From Pseudotamlana agarivorans (GTDB lineage: Bacteria > Bacteroidota > Bacteroidia > Flavobacteriales > Flavobacteriaceae): a DNA stretch of 64,000 bases. The notes below the pieces were generated by a model. The model worked only from the letters and a program-made list of their open reading frames with translations. It ran no database searches and had not been told where the DNA came from. Numbering within the stretch: the stretch's first letter is position 1; every line of letters begins with the position of its first letter. Shown here one piece after another: positions 54,548-61,961 of this stretch. A program made the translations under genes and the position numbers. The stretch is from positions 203,036-267,035 of the forward strand of contig NZ_JAHKPD010000018.1 of the NCBI RefSeq assembly GCF_018860245.1. The letters are read 5' to 3'.

Positions 54548-54733
54548 ATAGAAAAAGTTAGGCAAGTAATACAATATAAAAGTTATTTTGAGAAGTTTCT
54601 ACTTGCTCAACCAAAAAAGGTTCAGGATAAAATATTTAAGGTCATTGAAATAATTGAGACCTATCAGCACGTGCAAAAAACGTATTTCGCACCGATGAAA
54701 ACCCCTAAATCCGAGTCTGTAGCCATTCCTTAA
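54548..54733 (+). pseudogene. Truncated RelE/HigB-type toxin remnant
   Basis: A frame opening at ATA 54548 (no ATG) reads EKVRQVIQYKSYFEKFLLAQ then PKKVQDKIFKVIEIIETYQH, the N-terminal half of a family toxin of about 110 residues. After about codon 50 the similarity ends, and the frame stops at 54733 within the end of the esterase gene. Start and C-terminus are lost; no antitoxin is adjacent. Confidence 0.6.
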
Positions 54734-55361
54734 ACTCAAAAAAGTTCTGAGGCGCTACGCCATGACCGACAGGAAACTCCGAATATTGATTTTTAATGTT
54801 TAATTGATTTAAAAAGGGTTGGGTTTGTCTCGCCCAATCAATTGAAATGACTTGGTCTACACTACCATGCGAGCAATAGAAATCTAGGTTTGAATAGTCT
54901 TTACTTTCTAAATCTTTAGGAAAAATATCATGCACTAAATAACCACTTAAAGCGACAATATTCTTTACCTTTTCAGGATAAGTTAAAGCCACACCATAAC
55001 TTAAAATACTCCCTTGGCTAAAACCTAAAAGAGACACATTGTCCTTGTTTACAGGGTAAGTAGCAATAGCTTCATCAATAAAGTTCGCGATTAAATCACG
55101 GGATTGTTTGGCTTGTTCGATATCGTTCCATTTGCCTTTTTCGGCATCAAAATTAATGGCGTACCATGCGTTTCCGTAAGGTTCCATCGGGTAAGGTGCT
55201 TTTACCGAAATGATAAAAAGTTCTTCTGGAAGCTCTGTAGCAAATGAAAACAAATCATTTTCATCACTACCATAACCATGCATCATGATTAATAAAGGTG
55301 CGTTTTCAGTTAAGCTCGATTTTCTAATAACGTGTTCTAAAGAAAGTGATGTGTTTGCCAT
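54705..55361 (-). CDS. Carboxylesterase/phospholipase (alpha/beta-hydrolase)
   Basis: 218 residues from ATG 55361 (MANTSLSLEHV); the frame is open to 55406, but that part overlaps the preceding gene. Nucleophile motif LLGFSQGSILSYG (Ser near 113), the MHGYGSDENDLFSF oxyanion region (near 25), and catalytic His in FPVGHGVAP (near 199). It hydrolyses small esters or lysophospholipids. It starts one base after the stop of the DUF4870-like gene (TAATATG), so it is co-translated. Confidence 0.88.
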   Translation of the reverse strand: MANTSLSLEHVIRKSSLTENAPLLIMMHGYGSDENDLFSFATELPEELFIISVKAPYPMEPYGNAWYAINFDAEKGKWNDIEQAKQSRDLIANFIDEAIATYPVNKDNVSLLGFSQGSILSYGVALTYPEKVKNIVALSGYLVHDIFPKDLESKDYSNLDFYCSHGSVDQVISIDWARQTQPFLNQLNIKNQYSEFPVGHGVAPQNFFEFKEWLQTRI

Positions 55362-55362
55362 A

Positions 55363-55695
55363 TTATTTTCCAAGGTTTGAAAATATTTTTTGATATAAAG
55401 CACCAACTAAAGGTGCAGGTTGTGTTTTTCTCGCCAAGGCGTTTGAAAAGCCATAAATAAAAAGTACAGCAAAAAACAAATAAAAGGCAGAGGTAATAAG
55501 CCAATTGTCAAAGGCTCCAACTATATAGCCTAAAGCGAAGAAGGTAAGCCAAAGTCCTAAGGATTGTCTGATGTGAAAACTCGCAAAAGCAGATTTGTTT
55601 TCAGCATTTAAATAATAGGCGATGATAACGCCAAATATGGTGATATAACTAATTATGGCGTTTTTACGCCCCGTTTCAATGTCTTGTTCTGTCAT
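55363..55695 (-). CDS. DUF4870-like small membrane protein
   Basis: 110 residues with about three hydrophobic helices (NAIISYITIFGVIIAYYLNA, FHIRQSLGLWLTFFALGYIV, FYLFFAVLFIYGFSNAL). FHIRQSL is the typical DUF4870 helix start. Function unknown. Spacing to the dihydroorotase-like gene is 6 bases and to the esterase 1, so it is mid-operon. Confidence 0.8.
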   Translation of the reverse strand: MTEQDIETGRKNAIISYITIFGVIIAYYLNAENKSAFASFHIRQSLGLWLTFFALGYIVGAFDNWLITSAFYLFFAVLFIYGFSNALARKTQPAPLVGALYQKIFSNLGK

Positions 55696-55701
55696 GTGTT
55701 A

Positions 55702-56958
55702 TTATGATTTTAAAACCACTTGATTATTTGCAATAATACCATAAACGCTTCCTTTTAAAACTTCGTTTTCAAAAATGGCATTCTTAGATTTTGAAATCAT
55801 ATCGTTTGTAGTAAACGCTGCTTTTTTGTCAGGATTAAAAAGCGTGAGGTTTGCCGTATTCCCTTCACCAATAACACTAGATTCTAGGCCAAAACGACTT
55901 TTCCCTTTGGTTAGAATATCAATGGTTTTTTTAGTGGTGAATAGATTTTGTAATGCACCAAATGCACTTTCTAAACCAATAGTTCCGTAATCGGCGTAAT
56001 CAAATTCAATTTTCTTAAGCTCTATATTTAACGGGTTGTGGTCTGAAGTCACCATATCAATCGTACCATCTTTTACGCCTTCAATTAAGGCATCGGCATC
56101 TGTTTGTGTACGTAAAGGTGGTAATACTTTAAAGTGTGTATTAAAATCGCTTAACGTTTCATCGGTAAAATATAAATTATGTATAGCCACGCTACAAGTA
56201 ACGTCTAGCTTTTTCTTTTTTGCTTCGCGAATAAGTGCCACTGAGTTTTTTGTAGAAATCGTTGGAATATGAAGTTTTCCACCGGTGTATTCTAATAAAA
56301 ACAAGTCTCTAGCGATTTGCATTTCTTCCGCTAAAGCAGGAATACCTTTTAATCCTAAGCGGGTGCTGGCAATATGCTCGTGTACAACACCTTTTCCCGC
56401 AATACGGTTTTCTTGCGGATACGAGAAGATCAAGCCACCAAAATTACCAGCGTATTGCAAAGCAATTTTCATCAAATTCGGATTAGAAATAGGTTTTTTA
56501 TAATCGTAAAAAGCTACGGCTCCAGCAGAACTCATATCATAAAGTTCGGCTAAATCTTCGCCTTTACTCGATACGGTTAAAGCGCCAATTGGTAAAAGGT
56601 TTACCGCGTTATTAAACGATTTAGATTTTATAAATGTAATGTTAGCGTTTGAATCGATAACCGGGCTACTATTTGCATTTAATGCAACGGTAGTAAATCC
56701 AGAAAGTGCCGCAGTTTTTAATCCGTTTGCAATGGTTTCTCGTTCTTCCCAACCGGGTTCTCCAAAACTTACGCCACTGTCGAACCAACCTTGCGAAATG
56801 TGAAGGTTGTCAAGAGTGATTTCTTGATAGTTTTTAGGATTTTCAATGGTTTGGGCAATCTTAGTAATCACGCCATTTTCAATTAATAAATCCTGTGTAG
56901 AATTGTGAAATTCGCTTTTAGAATCTATAATCGTGGCCGATTTTATAAGTATGTTCAT
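55702..56958 (-). CDS. Dihydroorotase-like protein lacking the HxH metal motif
   Basis: 418 residues of the amidohydrolase superfamily (TIDSKSEFHNSTQDLLIENG, SDHNP near residue 313, NLTLFNPD near 380). Where active dihydroorotases have DxHxHxREPG, this reads DSGVSFGEPGWEERET, so both metal-ligand histidines of the first motif are absent. The SDHNP aspartate is retained. It may be a non-catalytic partner (PyrC'-like) or have altered activity. The 4-base overlap with the BatA-like gene and 6-base gap to the next show an operon. Confidence 0.82.
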   Translation of the reverse strand: MNILIKSATIIDSKSEFHNSTQDLLIENGVITKIAQTIENPKNYQEITLDNLHISQGWFDSGVSFGEPGWEERETIANGLKTAALSGFTTVALNANSSPVIDSNANITFIKSKSFNNAVNLLPIGALTVSSKGEDLAELYDMSSAGAVAFYDYKKPISNPNLMKIALQYAGNFGGLIFSYPQENRIAGKGVVHEHIASTRLGLKGIPALAEEMQIARDLFLLEYTGGKLHIPTISTKNSVALIREAKKKKLDVTCSVAIHNLYFTDETLSDFNTHFKVLPPLRTQTDADALIEGVKDGTIDMVTSDHNPLNIELKKIEFDYADYGTIGLESAFGALQNLFTTKKTIDILTKGKSRFGLESSVIGEGNTANLTLFNPDKKAAFTTNDMISKSKNAIFENEVLKGSVYGIIANNQVVLKS

Positions 56959-58880
56959 TTAAAGAATTTTAAGATGAGCATTTCAATAATCAATAACGCT
57001 AGTGCAAAAATAACAAACCATTTCCACAGGGCATTAATTTTTGTGTCACTTTTTATGGTGTCGAATATTTTAGTGACCGATTTGCTTACGGTAGCTTGCT
57101 TTATATCGGATAGATTGCGGTAATTTAAAGCGCTTTCGTTTCTACTGTAGTTAAAACTTATATTTTTCAGGGCTTTGGTTTTATTCATTACCGTGTAAAT
57201 TCCAGCCGTTGAAGGTTCTTCCGAAGTTTGAATAACGACCTTATTATGGAAATACTGTTGTCTAGGAATGAGGTTGTTGCCTTCGTTAACCAGCGATAAC
57301 ACCGCGTCTTGCTGTATTTGCGTGTCAACATCAAAGGTGTTTTTCTCGCCCAAATTAAAATATAAATTGGGCGTATTAAAACTTTGCTTAGCTATATTGA
57401 ATAGGGTAGGAACTATAAGCGGTGAGTTTTTAAAACTTGAATTAGTATCGTTTAATGACGCCAAAAACACATAGGTGCGGTTAAGTTGTGTTAAAAATGG
57501 CTTACCGTCCTCCAATTGTAAGGCGCTTGAGGCATGTTTAGAATTAATACCATAATAACTTGATACTTTAGGATATTGAAAGTTTTTTACCTGCTTTTCG
57601 AAAACCCCATTATTGTAAAGTGGATGGCTGTAATTTATGGTGGTAATACGTTTTTCTAAAGGAATTAATTTGGAAAACTGCGCACCATAATTATTTAAAA
57701 GCTGGTTGTATGAAGTGATTTGAATACCTTCAGAAGGAATGATAACAAGGGACCCTCCTTGATTTGTAAACAGTTTTAAAGCTGAAATCAAAGCTGTTGA
57801 TACCGCATCCAACTCATTGATAATAATGAGATGTTGTTTGTCTATAAGATTAAGGTTTAACTGTTTTTCGGTCGTAGAAGTGTAGTTAAATTGATCTTCT
57901 TTATAAATGCGTTTTAGAAAAGAGTCATCGGTAGCATTAATGGCAAGTACATTAATTTTGGAAGCTTTATTCAAGTTGAAAAACAGCGTGTTGTCAAACT
58001 GTAAACTAGCATCTTCAATACTTATTTTACCATTTATAAGGGCGTTCGCGGGAAGTGTAAAAGTAGTTTCATTTTCCTTGTTTAATGCCACCGAAGTTTT
58101 AGCGATTAACTTATCGTTGTTAAAAAGTGAAATGGGTAAGTTTTCAATCGACGCTCCACTATTTTTTAAAGTGACCGAAAGCTCTAAATTATTGGCATTT
58201 GTTTTAGAGATAAAAGCACTATCAATTGCGATATTATTTTTATTAACAGCTTCTAGCTTTACCAGATGAATTTGGGTTAATGAATCGGATGCAATGTTAA
58301 ACTCAGAACCATCCTGCTGAAAATCGGATATAAGTATCAGGTTTTTTAAAGTCCCGTTTTGATTACTGAAAAGGCTTTTGCTTTTTAATAAAGCGCCTTG
58401 TGACGTGAGTTGATTAGCTGTGTAATCCAACTTTAATAAATCGTTTTTAATGGCGGCAATTGTGGTGTTTCTAAAAACTTGATTATTAGTAGCTAAAGTG
58501 ATTTTTTCATCTTCTGAAACATTCGTAATAATATCCTGTACAGCACGTTTTAATAACGCACCTTGACTCCCTTTAGCTTGCATGCTAAAGGAATTGTCTA
58601 AAAAGATTACCGTTTCTTTTTTAGTATTAAAACTGCTTTTCTTTGACGTATAGGGTTGTGCAAAGGCCATAACTAACGCCGTTAACAAGAGCATGCGAAT
58701 AAGAAGAATGAGCCATTTTTTTATTTGCGAACTTTTTCGAGTTTGAAGTGTGGCTTCCTTTAAAAATGCCACGTTGGTGAAGTCCTCACGCTGAAATTTA
58801 CGAAGTTGAAATAAGTGAACAATTATCGGGATAAGCAGTAAAAATAAGGCGTAAAGAAGTTCGGGGTGTTTAAACTGCAT
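56955..58880 (-). CDS. BatA/vWA-domain membrane protein
   Basis: 641 residues. The BatA N-terminus (MQFKHPELLYALFLLLIPII, FQLRKFQREDFTNVAFLK) contains two membrane segments (residues 10-28 and 57-75). A von Willebrand A domain with VIFLDNSFSMQAKG (near 90, a variant of DxSxS) follows. The remaining residues form a large extracytoplasmic region ending in a membrane helix (WFVIFALALLIIEMLIL). Bat-type proteins are implicated in stress tolerance in Bacteroidota. It overlaps the dihydroorotase-like gene. Confidence 0.88.
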   Translation of the reverse strand: MQFKHPELLYALFLLLIPIIVHLFQLRKFQREDFTNVAFLKEATLQTRKSSQIKKWLILLIRMLLLTALVMAFAQPYTSKKSSFNTKKETVIFLDNSFSMQAKGSQGALLKRAVQDIITNVSEDEKITLATNNQVFRNTTIAAIKNDLLKLDYTANQLTSQGALLKSKSLFSNQNGTLKNLILISDFQQDGSEFNIASDSLTQIHLVKLEAVNKNNIAIDSAFISKTNANNLELSVTLKNSGASIENLPISLFNNDKLIAKTSVALNKENETTFTLPANALINGKISIEDASLQFDNTLFFNLNKASKINVLAINATDDSFLKRIYKEDQFNYTSTTEKQLNLNLIDKQHLIIINELDAVSTALISALKLFTNQGGSLVIIPSEGIQITSYNQLLNNYGAQFSKLIPLEKRITTINYSHPLYNNGVFEKQVKNFQYPKVSSYYGINSKHASSALQLEDGKPFLTQLNRTYVFLASLNDTNSSFKNSPLIVPTLFNIAKQSFNTPNLYFNLGEKNTFDVDTQIQQDAVLSLVNEGNNLIPRQQYFHNKVVIQTSEEPSTAGIYTVMNKTKALKNISFNYSRNESALNYRNLSDIKQATVSKSVTKIFDTIKSDTKINALWKWFVIFALALLIIEMLILKFFK

Positions 58881-59442
58881 GTTGTTTTCAATTAATCAAA
58901 ATTACATTTTTTTTTCATTTTTAGGCCGAAAATTATAAGAAAACTAAATTTATGAATGGGATATTAAAACGAACGCGATTAGAAAAATTGAAGTGGTTGG
59001 TATGCTATTAAATAGCGCTTTTTTTAATAGTCGATTTTGCTTAAAACTTGTATTAAAAAATATATGCTCACGAGTAATTATATTATTGTTTGAATTTAAC
59101 TATTTTAAAAAGTCCTTTATTTTAAGCCATTTTATTTTTTATGAATTTTGAGGTAAAGCGCTTAATTATAACTCAGTATAAGTGCTGGTTTTTGCAATAC
59201 TTAAAATTAATAAACAGAAAAACCTTACGCTTAACACCAGTGTTTATAACTAATAAGCTGTGATTGCTCTAATCAATCATAAGAAATATTGATATAAGCA
59301 CAGGTATTTGTGCGTTAAAATGTGAATTTCGTAAAATCAACTAATTAAATATATCAATCAGATAATTATGTAAGAATTAACCAGCTTACTGTCTGTTTGA
59401 TAATTTAATAATCGAACCAAATAACACTTAACTAAATTACAC
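58881..59442. other. Gene-free 562-base region before the polysaccharide genes
   Basis: AT-rich with no credible gene. An AAGCGCTT palindrome (within TAAAGCGCTTAA, near 59156) could be an operator but has no partner. There is a short palindrome GCTATTAAATAGC near 59001. Nothing else recognisable. Confidence 0.5.
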
Positions 59443-61812
59443 ATGAAAACAAAATCAACTTTCAGGTTTAGTGCCTTTATACTTATGGCATTATGCATTA
59501 ACTTTTTAACAGCACAAAACGATCCAAATCTAGGTATTCGAGCAGATTGGATGCGTGGTGCTTGGGGTTTAAATTGGAAACCCGTTTACTATACCAATGA
59601 TAATGTCGAGAGAGCCATGTCTATTGAACCTTTTTTGGAACAAATAGACCATCTTGAAACTATAGATTATATTCAACTACATTTAAGTGAATCTTATATT
59701 TATTCGGCTTGCCATACGGCGCCGCACGATATTTTGGAAAGCCTATGGAGAGATGATATGGTAGATGGGAGTCCAGTAAATTTAGTGGTGCCTAGAGCGT
59801 CTTCAGGTAAAGATCCTTTTAAAGATTGGTTGTTAGCGGTAAAAGCTAAAGGATTAAAAACACAGATTTATGTGAATTCTGGTCAATTATTATGGGACCT
59901 TCCCGATGAAATTGTTAACGTTAAGTTGCGTTGGAAACAATGGTGTAACAATAATGCAGCAGATTTTATTAATAGTGAAAGTTATCATACCGATAGTGCT
60001 TATCCAGATCGTCAGTACATGTTTTGTTACGCTGAATATATTTTAAAAGAATATTCAGAGCGTTATGGTGATTTAATTGATGCATGGATTTTTGATACAG
60101 CGAGTTATATGACTCAAAACGGCGATGATGGTGATTCAGCAAATGTTAATGATCAAAGAATATTTGAAGCCTTTGCTAATGCAGCACGCGCTGGAAATGC
60201 AAATGCAGCCGTTTCCTTTAATAGAGGGGTTGGAGAAAGAGAAGCTCCAGGGAGTCCTTTTGCTTCACCAACATTATTTGACGATTATACCTTTGGACAC
60301 CCATTTGGAGGTGCAGGAGATATGACCTACCCTGAGGTATTATATGATTATAATTATAGAGTTTGTACTTGGATGAGTGACTATGATGGTTACGCGTTTA
60401 GAGAGGATAATGTGAGTTGGAATGATAATATTGTTGGGCATTTCGATCCGAAAATGAGTACTACAGCATGGAACAGAGGGGCAACGCCTTGTCTTACAAA
60501 TGATGAGTTTGTAGAGTGGAATGCGGAAGGTTTAATTAATGGAGGTGCCATTTCTTGGGGAGCACCACTAATTTTTCCTTTTATGAATAGAGATGCGGAT
60601 GCGACATTAATCATGCATGATTACGCCGTGGAACAATTAACCTTAATGGATGAATACCTTCAGGAAAATCAAAAAGAAGAAACTCCAACTGTTTCAGGTG
60701 GAAATTTAGCCTTAAACGGAACAGCGACACAATCTTCAACTTCTAACAACGGTTCTGCTTCAAGAGCTATAGATGGTAATACCAACGGTAAATGGAGTGC
60801 AGGGTCTGTAACGCATACAGATACTGAAGACAATGCCTGGTGGGAATTATACCTAGATTCAGAATCTACAGTAGAAGAGATCGTAATTTATAACAGAACA
60901 GATTGTTGTGAGGATAGATTGTCAGATTTCGTAGTTTTTATGTGGGATGAAGCAGGTAATCGTACCTTAAGAAAATTTATTACTACGGCTCCAGATGGTT
61001 CCTTGAGTATTGATGTTGGTGGCTTAGCAGGTTATAGAATTAGAATTAAATCAAACCTAGCAGCAACCGCCCTTAGTTTAGCCGAAGTAGAAGTTTATGG
61101 AACACGTAATTTAGCCTTAAACGGTACAGCTACTCAGTCTTCAACAGCAAATGGAGGTGCAGCCTCACGTGCTATAGATGGTAATACTAATGGGGCGTGG
61201 AGCTCAGGTTCTGTAACCCATACTTCAGCAGAAGATGGAGCATGGTGGGCTTTAGACCTTGATGGGGAATATAATATTGGCGAGATTAAAATTTATAATC
61301 GTACCGATGCCTGTTGTACAGAGCGTTTATCTAGTTTTACTCTGTTTATATGGGATAGCAACGGAAACCGTACCTTAAGAAATGTAAATAACACGACTCC
61401 AGATCCCTACATCACCATAGATGCCGGTGGTGTTTTAGGTAAGAGTATCCGAATTAATTCAAACTTAACAGGAACGGCGTTAAGTCTTGCTGAAGTTGAA
61501 GTTTATAGTGCTTCAAGTGCTTCTACAGCAAAAGCTGCTGATAGTAAAATAGGTGCTTCAAATGATGCTGTTAGTACTTCATTGAAGGTTTATCCAAATC
61601 CAGTAAATAATGTATTTACGGTTCAAACACCACATGACTCCCAAGAAAATGTAAACTATTCTGTTTTTAATAATTTAGGACAAGCCGTGCTTAATGGTAG
61701 TTTTAAAGGGAATTCAACTCCAATAGATGCCAGTGAATTAAAAGCTGGAATGTATTTTTTAAGAGTTTATAGCGGTGAAAAAACGTATACAAAAAAGATC
61801 GTAAAGCAGTAA
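59443..61812 (+). CDS. Secreted GH29-like glycoside hydrolase with two fucolectin modules and T9SS tail
   Basis: 789 residues. Signal peptide 1-24. Residues 25-410 appear to be a TIM-barrel-like domain (GIRADWMRGAWGLNW; KAKGLKTQIYVNSGQLLW near 141; YGDLIDAWIFDTASYM near 207, recalling the GH29 fucosidase nucleophile region). Two F5/8-type fucolectin-like modules (CBM47 type; about 422-556 and 557-690) start NLALNGTATQSST with AIDGNTNG. A T9SS type A sorting domain ends it (VYPNPVNNVFTVQTP, YFLRVYSGEKTYTKKIVKQ, from about 714). Likely exported to the cell surface to act on fucose-containing polysaccharide; the enzyme class is inferred. Confidence 0.75.
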   Translation: MKTKSTFRFSAFILMALCINFLTAQNDPNLGIRADWMRGAWGLNWKPVYYTNDNVERAMSIEPFLEQIDHLETIDYIQLHLSESYIYSACHTAPHDILESLWRDDMVDGSPVNLVVPRASSGKDPFKDWLLAVKAKGLKTQIYVNSGQLLWDLPDEIVNVKLRWKQWCNNNAADFINSESYHTDSAYPDRQYMFCYAEYILKEYSERYGDLIDAWIFDTASYMTQNGDDGDSANVNDQRIFEAFANAARAGNANAAVSFNRGVGEREAPGSPFASPTLFDDYTFGHPFGGAGDMTYPEVLYDYNYRVCTWMSDYDGYAFREDNVSWNDNIVGHFDPKMSTTAWNRGATPCLTNDEFVEWNAEGLINGGAISWGAPLIFPFMNRDADATLIMHDYAVEQLTLMDEYLQENQKEETPTVSGGNLALNGTATQSSTSNNGSASRAIDGNTNGKWSAGSVTHTDTEDNAWWELYLDSESTVEEIVIYNRTDCCEDRLSDFVVFMWDEAGNRTLRKFITTAPDGSLSIDVGGLAGYRIRIKSNLAATALSLAEVEVYGTRNLALNGTATQSSTANGGAASRAIDGNTNGAWSSGSVTHTSAEDGAWWALDLDGEYNIGEIKIYNRTDACCTERLSSFTLFIWDSNGNRTLRNVNNTTPDPYITIDAGGVLGKSIRINSNLTGTALSLAEVEVYSASSASTAKAADSKIGASNDAVSTSLKVYPNPVNNVFTVQTPHDSQENVNYSVFNNLGQAVLNGSFKGNSTPIDASELKAGMYFLRVYSGEKTYTKKIVKQ

Positions 61813-61874
61813 ATATCACCAAAGCTGAAATCTTATAATTCAGCGAAATACATAATAAATTTTAGTGTTTAAAA

Positions 61875-61921
61875 GAAAAGGTCTCTCTCTCAATCAATCT
61901 TTGGAGTAGAGGCCTTTTTTT
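61875..61921 (+). terminator. Terminator of the GH29-like gene
   Basis: AAAGGTCTCT and AGAGGCCTTT (one T-G) with an intervening loop, then a T run. Confidence 0.75.
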
Positions 61922-61961
61922 GTTAAATGATAAAGTCAAGTTAATCCATTATATAAAAATT

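Noticed and set aside
57907..58269. 120-codon plus-strand frame inside the BatA/vWA gene
   Set aside because: Antisense shadow of a gene with clear domains; no promoter or homology.
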